From contig NZ_AP022619.1 in the NCBI RefSeq assembly GCF_010731655.1, forward strand, positions 1,178,001-1,242,000: DNA of 64,000 nt, given 5' to 3'. Origin of the DNA: Mycobacterium paraseoulense. Lineage in GTDB: Bacteria > Actinomycetota > Actinomycetes > Mycobacteriales > Mycobacteriaceae. Positions 9,409-16,900 of the stretch are shown in pieces; position 1 is the first letter of the stretch, and every line of letters starts with the position of its first letter. The translations under genes and the position numbers were made by a program. The notes beneath the pieces are model-generated. The model was not told where the DNA came from. It saw nothing but the letters and a program-made list of their open reading frames with translations, and made no database searches.

Positions 9409-10163
9409 CAGTGCCTACTCCCCCGCGATCGTCCGGCCGAATACAGGTAGCTGTCGGTGAATCCCTCGGCGACCAGCACGTCACCGACGACGATCACCGC
9501 CGTCTTGGTGACACCGGCCCCGTGCATCTGGCCGGCGATGTCGGCGAGCGTGCCGCGCAGCACCACCTGCTGCGGCCAACTCGCGAAAGCGACAACGGCG
9601 GCGGGGGTTTCGGGCCGGTAGCCGCCGTCGAGAAGTTGCGGCACGATGGCATCGATCTGGGCCGCGGCCAGGTGCAGCACCAGCGTGGCGCCGGAGCGGG
9701 CGAGGGTCGTTAAGTCTTCCCCGGGCGGCATGGCCGTCGACAGGGTGGCGACGCGGGTCAGGGTCACGCTCTGCGCGACGCCGGGGACCGTGAGCTCGCG
9801 TTTGAGCGCTGCCGCCGCCGCCGCGAAAGACGGTACGCCCGGCACGATTTCGTAATCGATGCCCAGCGCGTCGAGCCTTCGGCATTGTTCGGCCAGCGCG
9901 CTGTAGAGCGACGGGTCACCGGAATGCAGCCGGGCCACGTCGTGGCCGGCGGCGTCGGCGTCGGCCAGCTCGGCGATGATCTGGTCCAGCGTCAGCGGGC
10001 CGGTGTCAATGACTTTCGCGCCGGGCGGGCAGAGCGCCAGCAGGTCATCGGGCATGATGGAACCGGCATACAGGCAGGTGGTGCACCTTTCGAGGAGCCG
10101 CTGGCCGCGGACCGTGATCAGATCGGCAGCACCGGGACCCGCGCCGATGAAATACACCGTCAT
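9408..10163 (-). CDS. cobM: Precorrin-4 C11-methyltransferase CobM
   Basis: CobM methylates precorrin-4 at C11 to give precorrin-5. The 251-residue protein carries the SAM-methyltransferase motifs VYFIGAGPGAADLITVRG near the N-terminus, HSGDPSLYSAL near residue 85 and VPGVPSFAAAAA near residue 110. The start ATG at 10163 overlaps the cobL stop (ATGA). The frame is open upstream, but that portion lies antisense to nothing and within cobL in another frame. Length and motif order are normal. Confidence 0.95.
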   Translation of the reverse strand: MTVYFIGAGPGAADLITVRGQRLLERCTTCLYAGSIMPDDLLALCPPGAKVIDTGPLTLDQIIAELADADAAGHDVARLHSGDPSLYSALAEQCRRLDALGIDYEIVPGVPSFAAAAAALKRELTVPGVAQSVTLTRVATLSTAMPPGEDLTTLARSGATLVLHLAAAQIDAIVPQLLDGGYRPETPAAVVAFASWPQQVVLRGTLADIAGQMHGAGVTKTAVIVVGDVLVAEGFTDSYLYSAGRSRGSRH

Positions 10164-11332
10164 TTCGTCACCGACCATTGGGTGACCGGCATCTGCGGGC
10201 GCCACCCGGTGAAGCCGCCGAGCGGCTCGCCGTGGTAGTGCTGGAAGCGTCGCAGCTGACCCCCGAGGCGCGAGTATGACTGTGCCAGCAGGGCTTCGGA
10301 TTCCGCGGTGACGGCGTTGGCGACCAGGCGGCCGCGGGTCGGCAGGGCCTCGAGGCAGGCGTCGAGCAGGCCGGGTTGGGTCAGGCCACCGCCGATGAAG
10401 ATCGCCGATGGTGGCTCCAGCCCGCCGAACGCCTCCGGGGCGTCCCCGTGGACGTCGATGCTGACGCCGAAAGCCGAGGCGTTGAACCCGATGTTGTGGC
10501 GGCGTCGTTCGTCGCGCTCGAATGCGACTGCACGGCAACCACTCCCGATCAGACACCACTCGACGCTGATGCTGCCCGAGCCCGCGCCGACGTCCCACAG
10601 CGCCTCTCCCGGGCGTGGGGCCAGCGCCGCCAGGGTCACCGCGCGGATCCCGTGTTTGGTGATCTGCCCGTCGTGGACGAACGCATCGTCGGGCAGTGGC
10701 GACAGCCGTTCGTCGGGCAGGTACCGGATGGCGACGACGTTGAGGTCATCGACGTCGTGGGGCCCTTCCCCCGCCCATTGGCGTGCCGTGGCGTCGCGGC
10801 GGTGTTCGGCCGGGCCACCGAGGTTTTCCAGGACGGTGAACGTGGAATCGCCGCGGCCATGCGCGTCGAGCAGTCCGGCGAGTTCCTTGGGTGTGGCGCC
10901 GTTTTTCGACAGCACGATCGCTTGGCCGCCGCGGCGTACCGCGGTGTGCGGCGGCGCGGTGACGAGGCTGATCACCTCGGTGTCGTGGGCGTTCCAGCCC
11001 ATCCGCGCGCACGCCAGCGTCACCGAGGACACGTGCGGCAGCACCCGGACTTGGTCGGGGCCGTACAGCCGGGTCAGGGTGCCCCCGATGCCGTGCAGCA
11101 GCGGGTCGCCGCTGGCGACGACGTGGATGTCTTCGGCGTGGCGGTCTCGCAGGGTTTGCAGGGCGGGCAGCATCGGCGAGGGCCACTGCCGGCGGGGCGC
11201 GGCCACGGTGTCGTCGAGCAGGTCGAGTTGCCGCTTCGAGCCGTAGATTATTGTCGCCCTTTGTAATTCAGCGCGGGACGTGTCCGCGAGTCCCGCCATG
11301 CCGTCGGCCCCGATGCCGACCACGATGATCAT
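10160..11332 (-). CDS. cobL: Precorrin-6Y C5,15-methyltransferase (decarboxylating) CobL
   Basis: CobL methylates C5 and C15 of dihydro-precorrin-6 and decarboxylates the C12 acetate. The 390-residue protein is bifunctional. The N-terminal CbiE-like half starts [15 protein letters not shown] and has ASGDPLLHGIGG. The C-terminal CbiT-like half has the SAM motif LWDVGAGSGSISVEW near residue 265. Length equals the M. tuberculosis protein as I recall. It overlaps the upstream SDR gene and downstream cobM by 4 nt each, so SDR-cobL-cobM-cobK read as one transcription unit. Confidence 0.95.
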   Translation of the reverse strand: MIIVVGIGADGMAGLADTSRAELQRATIIYGSKRQLDLLDDTVAAPRRQWPSPMLPALQTLRDRHAEDIHVVASGDPLLHGIGGTLTRLYGPDQVRVLPHVSSVTLACARMGWNAHDTEVISLVTAPPHTAVRRGGQAIVLSKNGATPKELAGLLDAHGRGDSTFTVLENLGGPAEHRRDATARQWAGEGPHDVDDLNVVAIRYLPDERLSPLPDDAFVHDGQITKHGIRAVTLAALAPRPGEALWDVGAGSGSISVEWCLIGSGCRAVAFERDERRRHNIGFNASAFGVSIDVHGDAPEAFGGLEPPSAIFIGGGLTQPGLLDACLEALPTRGRLVANAVTAESEALLAQSYSRLGGQLRRFQHYHGEPLGGFTGWRPQMPVTQWSVTK

Positions 11333-12078
11333 CGCGGCATCCTGCGCCATAAGGACTGCGGCAGCAGCCGCATCACGGCGGCGGCGGGCCCCAGCGCCCA
11401 GGGGATCCACACGGCGCGTCGGCCCTTCGCCAGCGCACGCGCGGTCGCTTTGGCCACCTGCGCGGGCGTGCTGGACAGCGGCGCCGGATCCATACCTTGC
11501 GTCATGCGTCCGATCACGAAACCCGGACGGGCTATCAGCAGTTGGACCCCGCTGCCATGCAGGGCGTCGGCCAGGCCGCTCGCGAAGCCGTCCAGGCCGG
11601 CCTTGGCCGAGCCGTAGACGTAGTTGGCGCGGCGGACGCGCGCGCCGGCGATCGAGGAGAACACCACGAGTTGGCCTGTTCCGGCGTTGCGCATGGTTGT
11701 GGCCAGGTGGGTGAGCATGCTGACCTGGGCGACGTAGTCGGTGTGCACGATCGCCACGGCGTGCGCGGCGTCGGTCTCGGCACGGGCCTGGTCGCCGAGG
11801 ATCCCGAAGGCCAGCACCGCCGTCGCGATGGGTCCGTGCTCGGCGACGACGGCGTCGACCAGCGGTCCGTGTGACGCGAGGTCGTCGGCGTCGAACTCGA
11901 CGGTGTGCACCGTTTTGGCCCCGGCGACTTTGAGCGTGGCGACCTGCTCGTCGAGTTGATCGGCCTTGCGGGCCGCCAGCACCACCGTCGCTCCCGGTGC
12001 CAGCAGGCGCGCGAGCTCGACGCCGATCTCGCTGCGCCCGCCCAGGATCAGTACTGGTCCTGCGCCCGTGTCGTCCAC
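11329..12078 (-). CDS. Short-chain dehydrogenase/reductase (Rv2073c-like)
   Basis: A 249-residue NAD(P)-dependent SDR. The cofactor motif is a variant, LGGRSEIG, and the catalytic pair is YVYGSAK, with the upstream Ser in FSSIAG. The variant glycine motif and the C-terminal W-rich tail ([16 protein letters not shown]) recall the DprE2-like branch of mycobacterial SDRs, but the substrate is unknown. Start is ATG at 12078. Position ahead of cobL with a 4-nt overlap places it in the cobalamin operon, although no step of that pathway is known to need it. It is divergent from the FDOR-B gene, with only 35 bp between the starts. Confidence 0.85.
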   Translation of the reverse strand: MDDTGAGPVLILGGRSEIGVELARLLAPGATVVLAARKADQLDEQVATLKVAGAKTVHTVEFDADDLASHGPLVDAVVAEHGPIATAVLAFGILGDQARAETDAAHAVAIVHTDYVAQVSMLTHLATTMRNAGTGQLVVFSSIAGARVRRANYVYGSAKAGLDGFASGLADALHGSGVQLLIARPGFVIGRMTQGMDPAPLSSTPAQVAKATARALAKGRRAVWIPWALGPAAAVMRLLPQSLWRRMPR

Positions 12079-12113
12079 GGGTGCGATTATGTCCTGCGCT
12101 AGCGTGGACTCTG

Positions 12114-12527
12114 ATGGCGAATACCACTACTCGGCTCACCGACGATGCTTTGGCGTTTCTGTCCGAACGGCATCTGGCCATGCTGACCACGCTGCGAGCC
12201 GACAATTCGCCGCATGTGGTGGCGGTGGGTTTCACCTTCGATCCCAAGACGCACATCGCGCGGGTCATCACGACCGGCGGCTCGCAGAAGGCGGTGAACG
12301 CCGACCGCGGCGGGGTGGCCGTGCTCAGTCAGGTCGACGGCGCGCGGTGGCTGTCGCTGGAGGGCCGGTCCAAGGTCAACAGCGATGTCGACGCCGTCCG
12401 CGATGCCGAACTGCGGTACGCCCAGCGCTACCGCACCCCACGCCCCAACCCGCGGCGGGTGGTCATCGAGGTGCAAGTGGAGCGCGTGCTGGGCTCGTCG
12501 GGTTTATTGGACCGGGGCGAGACGTAG
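12114..12527 (+). CDS. F420-dependent FDOR-B family reductase (Rv2074-like)
   Basis: A 137-residue split beta-barrel protein of the pyridoxamine-phosphate-oxidase-like FDOR-B group. M. tuberculosis Rv2074, which it matches in length and in stretches such as [21 protein letters not shown], reduces biliverdin with coenzyme F420H2 (established knowledge). The N-terminus [18 protein letters not shown] fixes the start ATG at 12114; upstream frame extension would run into the divergent SDR gene. Cytosolic, single domain. Confidence 0.85.
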   Translation: MANTTTRLTDDALAFLSERHLAMLTTLRADNSPHVVAVGFTFDPKTHIARVITTGGSQKAVNADRGGVAVLSQVDGARWLSLEGRSKVNSDVDAVRDAELRYAQRYRTPRPNPRRVVIEVQVERVLGSSGLLDRGET

Positions 12528-12561
12528 GCCACGCCCGCCGATCCGCCATATCGGACCCTTG

Positions 12562-12777
12562 CTAACTGCCTTTTCTCCGAGGGTCGTACTCAGTCCCTGA
12601 AATATCATCCCAGAACTTCGGCGAGACTTCGGTTGCCCGGTCTTCATCGGCGACCGCATTTACCTCAGCCTGAAATTCATCGAAGGATTTCCGGGCTTTC
12701 GCCAACTCCTCTGCTGTCGGCGGAGTTACGCCGGCCCCTTCGGGCGTAGAGAAGATTTTCCCGGCGATTTTCCTACT
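12562..12777 (-). CDS. Small hypothetical protein in toxin/immunity cassette
   Basis: A 72-codon ORF (start ATG at 12780; the end coordinate given stops at the overlap) coding for a charged, soluble peptide beginning MSRKIAGKIFSTPEGAG, with a helical middle (ELAKARKSFDEFQAEVNAV). No family recognised. Its ATG overlaps the TGA of the preceding 38-codon ORF, so it is the last member of a chain of overlapping tiny ORFs after the immunity gene. Base composition is low-GC compared with the core genes. It could be a real cassette gene or a decayed remnant. Confidence 0.4.
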   Translation of the reverse strand, partial: SRKIAGKIFSTPEGAGVTPPTAEELAKARKSFDEFQAEVNAVADEDRATEVSPKFWDDISGTEYDPRRKGS

Positions 12778-12893
12778 CATAACACCGTATCCGCCGTTCT
12801 CTGGGTTCGCTTGGCGCTCAAACGATTTCGCACTCCGCCTTTAGACAGGCGTTCCTCGGTTACTGCCGGGCCTCTGTAGAAGAAGGTCGTCAT
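12777..12893 (-). CDS. Tiny ORF, 38 codons, possibly a truncated cassette gene
   Basis: This ORF reads MTTFFYRGPAVTEERL and ends after 38 codons. Its ATG overlaps the TGA of the interrupted gene upstream (ATGA), and its own TGA overlaps the ATG of the next ORF, so translational coupling is possible. An in-frame ATG at 12911 would add six residues. The FYRGPAV opening looks like the start of a longer small-protein family, suggesting the rest has been lost. No function is proposed. Confidence 0.3.
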   Translation of the reverse strand: MTTFFYRGPAVTEERLSKGGVRNRLSAKRTQRTADTVL

Positions 12894-13105
12894 GCTCTCG
12901 CCTTCGGACATGCGTCTATGAAGTCGACCGCAGCTTCCCGGTCACGTAGGAAATGACGGTATTGGTCCGGCGTAAGCTCGTAATATTCTTCATAATCTAC
13001 GATACCGTTGCTCACCGGTATCGACGCGTAGTAGCGGCCTGACTCTGACTAGACTCCAATTGAGTATCTGCCAGCCCCCGAGGTATAAGCGTCACGGAAT
13101 TTCAA
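12890..13105 (-). pseudogene. Small cassette gene interrupted by an in-frame amber codon
   Basis: From a TTG at 13105, preceded by GGAG 7 nt upstream, a 72-codon frame reads LKFRDAYTSGAGRYSIGV, then TAG at 13051-13049, then resumes SESGRYYASIPVSNGIVDY and EEYYELTPDQYRHFLRDREA to a TGA at 12890. The peptide on both sides of the TAG is well-formed and looks like one protein; GAG to TAG is the simplest explanation. A GTG after the amber could still start a 40-residue product. It lies 29 bp after the immunity gene and overlaps the next ORF by ATGA. Function unknown. Confidence 0.5.
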
Positions 13106-13134
13106 AGCTCTACTCCGTTTGTCCCGTTGGGCGA

Positions 13135-13731
13135 TTAACGTGATCCGATGCTGATGCCCGATGTGACGCTATCGGGAAAGCCATCGATAAGCTGAGCATC
13201 TAACTCATCATAGGAGAGGGGAAGGATGTGACTGTAAGCCACATCGCCACGTGTCATGATAAAGTATGCATCGGAATCGCTCCGCAGCGAATATTTCACG
13301 ATCTTGTCGCTATGAACTTCTTGATCTACTCGAGGATCAAGACCGGAGTCATCCCACTTCCAACTAACCGGCTCCATCCGGCGACTAATTCGAAGCCATT
13401 CCCCTACTTCATAGATGAGAAATTTTCCCGCATCGTACAAGCGAGAGAAACTCCCTTTGGGAGATTCTATGAGACTCCTACTTCGCTCAGTCGATCCACG
13501 GAGCACCGAAAACAGCCCATCATTCTTTTCGGCGAGAATATATGTCCACCAGTCCGGATGCGGGTAACCAAAACGGAGGTACAACCTGCCTCCGTCCCAG
13601 CTGGCTTCGTCGGGAGGCGGCTCTCCGACAACACTGTATATTTCTCTCCATTTATTGTATCGGGCAATGAGCTCCCGGATGTCTGGATCGTCCTTTTCCA
13701 GCGTCACTGGCCCAACTCCTTCAATCTCCAT
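13135..13731 (-). CDS. Candidate immunity protein for the TNT-type toxin
   Basis: A 198-residue soluble protein starting MEIEGVGPVTLEKDDPD, rich in Trp, Tyr and acidic residues, with no signal peptide or membrane segment. It begins 10 bp after the toxin stop, with a ribosome site (GAGGTGA) inside the last toxin codons, so it is translated with the toxin. Position directly after a polymorphic toxin and AT-rich codon use like the toxin tip are typical of a cognate immunity gene; this is inference from context. I do not recognise a specific immunity family in the sequence. Confidence 0.6.
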   Translation of the reverse strand: MEIEGVGPVTLEKDDPDIRELIARYNKWREIYSVVGEPPPDEASWDGGRLYLRFGYPHPDWWTYILAEKNDGLFSVLRGSTERSRSLIESPKGSFSRLYDAGKFLIYEVGEWLRISRRMEPVSWKWDDSGLDPRVDQEVHSDKIVKYSLRSDSDAYFIMTRGDVAYSHILPLSYDELDAQLIDGFPDSVTSGISIGSR

Positions 13732-13741
13732 AAGTAGGATA

Positions 13742-16700
13742 TCACCTCGGTGGAGTTATCTCTCTGAGAAGTCGAGCCTGAATCAATTCATCTACAGGGA
13801 CGGGCTTTTTTGTCGATGTATCAAGGACAATCCACTGTTCGCCACCGCCCGGCTGACCGAATGCTTCCTTGGCTGGGCCGTGTTGGACAACCCAATCTTT
13901 GCCCGGAGGTATTTCTCGACCCGTACCTTCGAATGTATGGTACTGCGTGGCCAATCCAGGCGGAGTCGCACGCTCTGCTAACGGGACTCCCTCGGGCGAC
14001 AAGAACCCGCCAGCGTTTGAGCCCAGGCGGTCGAGGCGGATTTCAGTCGGAATACAATTGCCAATTGAGGGTTCTCCCGCGAACCCGTTCCGAGGCGCTT
14101 GACCCTCCCAGTCCCACCAAGGCTCACCATTTGGGCCCTGAATTGTGAATTCGTCTTTAAATTCTTCTAGGCTTCGGCCAGCTAGCGGTTCGTAGCCATC
14201 CAACAACCCGTGCGGGACGCCCCCGCTTAAAAGTCGTTCGATCTCGGCGCCGGGACGCTCGAGCAAGCGCAATGCGTCCGCCGCGGGCAGTGAGTAGTCG
14301 ACGCCCGGAATCTTCTCGGGAACCGGTGTCCCGGGTGAACCGCTGACATCCGTCCCCCCAGGTGGTTCATCACCGGCGCCATCGCCCTCGTGAGAGGTCC
14401 TGTCCCGGCCTTCGGAGCTGTCGTCGGGAAAGCGCGACTCATCTTGACCGTTACCCAAATGCCGACCGCCACCGTCCGGTGGCTGTCCGTCTGGCTTACC
14501 GCCTGCCGGATCGCCGTCGCCGGGACCGCTAGGTTGTCCGCCATGCGGCGGCTGTCCGTCTGGCCCACCTTCGCCAGGACCGTGCCACGCGCGACCCGGC
14601 GCTGGCATCTCCGCCGGGCGGCCAATGGCGGTGAAATGGGGCGTAGACATCGGGGGTGCGACAGCAGGCGCCGGCCTTGGCGTGCTCGCGCCGACCGGCG
14701 CGGCCTCGACCGGCAATCCGCTCGGCGCTACTGGCGCACGCGCCGGCGAATGTTCGGCTAATTGCGCCACGCTCGCTGGCACTCGATCGCCCACTGCGGC
14801 GGGGACGGCTGCCGGGGCTGACCCGGGTGCCGTGGCCGGTATCGGTTCCCGCGGATCACCCGCGTACGCGGGCAACGATTCATGGGGGCGACCCGAAGGC
14901 ACCGACACGGGGTCGTGGGGACTCCCAGCGGGAACCGATCCCGGATCATGCGGACCACCACCCGAAGGCGCAGCAGCAGGTGCGGGAGCCTCCCCCGGCG
15001 CGGCCAACGCATCGTGGGGGCCGCCACCTGGGGACGCTGACGCCGGCGCCGGAGCGGGCGCGGGCTCACCGGGCCGGTCCGGAACACCACCCGCCGGCGC
15101 CGGTGCTGCTGGTGGAGCCGCTGCGGGATCGTGTGGTGCACCCCCCGCCGGCCCGGGCGCAGGCTCATGCGGACCGCTCCCGGCCCCAGATCCCGGAGCC
15201 TCCGGGGACGTTGGCCCCGCAGCGGCGGGCCGATCATGCGGCGCACCCGGTGCGGCGTCGGGCGGGTGCGGCGTCGCCTCGACGGGCGCGTCGAGCGGCT
15301 TGCCGGATGGCAGACCGACAGGAGTACCGCCAGCGGGCGGAGCTTTGATTTCCGGCAGATCACGGGTGGCGCCTTCGAGGTTCTTGGTCACGTCGCCGCC
15401 GGCCTTGGTGATGTCGGTCAGCGCGCCGCGCGCTCCCGCTGCGCCTTCCCCACCGGCACGCCCGGCAGCGCCACCCGCGGCCTCCACCTCTTCCCCTGCG
15501 CCACGTGCAGCGGCTCCCGCACCATCGGCCGCCGCACCTGCCTCACCGAGGCCCGGGGCGATCAGCGTGGCGCCGTCGAATGCGACTTCACCGGCGCCCA
15601 ATCCCGGGCGAGCCGTGCTCCAATCCTTGGCATGCACAAGGCCTTTCAGCTCCTGCAGCCTCGCTTCTGAGAATTCTTTGGGATTGACCGCGGCATTGAT
15701 CAGACTTTCTTTCCAGGCGTTTTTCACCAAGCCCGTCCAGGTGGCGGCTGCACCGTGGGGATCGGCAGCGATCCAGTGCGGGCTCAGGTCGACGAGGCCC
15801 AGCCCCACGCCAACCGCACCTTTGAGGACACCCTCATACCCGTTGATCCAGGTGTCGGCGACGGTCGCGACGGGGTTACCGACGTTCTCTCCCAGGAATC
15901 GGACGAGCCCGCGGCGCGCGTACTTCTCGCATGCGACGACCGCGCGATCGGCCGCTTGCACGAGGAACTTGATCGCATCCTCGCAGGCCCTGGCTTCCTG
16001 CCCAAGGTGCTGCAGCACCGCGTTGATGTCCTTGACGATCTGTTTGATCTCATCCCACGCGTCACCGTCGATGAGGAGCATGACGTCGTGACCGAGGTCG
16101 CCAAGGGACTCGATCCGACTCAACAGATCCCGGATCGCCGTTTGGGCGTGGTCCACCCTGTTCGCGAACGTGTCGACGGTGTCGGCCAGTGAGCCGCACA
16201 GCTCGCCGATGGTCGCCGTCGACGAGCCGATTTCCTTCAAAGCGTTGTCGATGTTCTCGCCTTCAGGAATGTGTTGGCTGTCGAACAGCGTCTTCGATGC
16301 GTCGAGAGTTCCCTTCACACCGTGAGCCGCGGCCCCGAAGGCACGCCAACGAGATGCAGCTGCACGCAGACCCGCCACATCACCATCGGGCCATGCCTCG
16401 AGGACGAACGACTGCACGAGCGACCACAGCGGTGGGGGCGGCTGGCCGGGCCCCCACGTCCCGGGCGGCCCCGGCGCGGCAAGCTCGGCCGGTGGGGACG
16501 GTGGCTCTAAAGCTCCGCTTCCGCCGCCCAGCGTCGAAGCCGCCTCGACGTGGGAGTAGTTCGACGCGCCTTGCTGGATGACGGCCCCGCTTGTGCGGCA
16601 AGCGTTGACGGCGGCAGCGGCCGCCTTCAGCACCGACTCGGCCTTCTCCTGATACGTCAAGCCGAACACTTCGCCCGCCCGGTCAACACCGGTGTGCGCG

Positions 16701-16810
16701 GAAAAGCCGGCCGTCAATATCGACAGATTCGCCGCCAAACCCTCGCCGGCGGCCTGCACCGCGCTACCCGCAGCGAACATCGCCTCGGGATCGACAGCCA
16801 ACGGAGCCAC
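13742..16810 (-). CDS. CpnT-like ESX toxin with C-terminal TNT (NAD+ glycohydrolase) domain
   Basis: A 1022-residue polymorphic toxin. Residues about 1-95 form an ESX/EspC-like helical domain (LAVDPEAMFAAGSAVQAAGE). About 100-400 are helical, as in the CpnT N-terminal half. About 480-830 are a Pro/Gly-rich linker with repeated PHDP motifs. Residues about 834-1022 form the TNT domain: LDRLGSNAGGFLSPEG and FGQPGGGEQW, with Arg928 and Gln992 at positions expected to act in NAD+ hydrolysis. An aromatic expected after the glycines is Phe936 rather than the Tyr I recall in CpnT. Start is GTG at 16810. TNT kills by depleting NAD+ (known for CpnT). GC falls at the tip boundary, so the C-terminus was probably exchanged. 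Confidence 0.85.
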   Translation of the reverse strand: MAPLAVDPEAMFAAGSAVQAAGEGLAANLSILTAGFSAHTGVDRAGEVFGLTYQEKAESVLKAAAAAVNACRTSGAVIQQGASNYSHVEAASTLGGGSGALEPPSPPAELAAPGPPGTWGPGQPPPPLWSLVQSFVLEAWPDGDVAGLRAAASRWRAFGAAAHGVKGTLDASKTLFDSQHIPEGENIDNALKEIGSSTATIGELCGSLADTVDTFANRVDHAQTAIRDLLSRIESLGDLGHDVMLLIDGDAWDEIKQIVKDINAVLQHLGQEARACEDAIKFLVQAADRAVVACEKYARRGLVRFLGENVGNPVATVADTWINGYEGVLKGAVGVGLGLVDLSPHWIAADPHGAAATWTGLVKNAWKESLINAAVNPKEFSEARLQELKGLVHAKDWSTARPGLGAGEVAFDGATLIAPGLGEAGAAADGAGAAARGAGEEVEAAGGAAGRAGGEGAAGARGALTDITKAGGDVTKNLEGATRDLPEIKAPPAGGTPVGLPSGKPLDAPVEATPHPPDAAPGAPHDRPAAAGPTSPEAPGSGAGSGPHEPAPGPAGGAPHDPAAAPPAAPAPAGGVPDRPGEPAPAPAPASASPGGGPHDALAAPGEAPAPAAAPSGGGPHDPGSVPAGSPHDPVSVPSGRPHESLPAYAGDPREPIPATAPGSAPAAVPAAVGDRVPASVAQLAEHSPARAPVAPSGLPVEAAPVGASTPRPAPAVAPPMSTPHFTAIGRPAEMPAPGRAWHGPGEGGPDGQPPHGGQPSGPGDGDPAGGKPDGQPPDGGGRHLGNGQDESRFPDDSSEGRDRTSHEGDGAGDEPPGGTDVSGSPGTPVPEKIPGVDYSLPAADALRLLERPGAEIERLLSGGVPHGLLDGYEPLAGRSLEEFKDEFTIQGPNGEPWWDWEGQAPRNGFAGEPSIGNCIPTEIRLDRLGSNAGGFLSPEGVPLAERATPPGLATQYHTFEGTGREIPPGKDWVVQHGPAKEAFGQPGGGEQWIVLDTSTKKPVPVDELIQARLLREITPPR

Positions 16811-16900
16811 GCGCGAAATTCTCGTCGAGACCGCACGCAGAAGCTATTCACCCAATGATGGCCTTGCCCAAGCTAGCCGCGGCCACGAAGCAGGCACAAC

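Noticed and set aside
16811..16900. Promoter or small gene between the toxin and the hydrolase
   Set aside because: The 90-bp gap has no ORF with a ribosome site and no recognisable promoter boxes.
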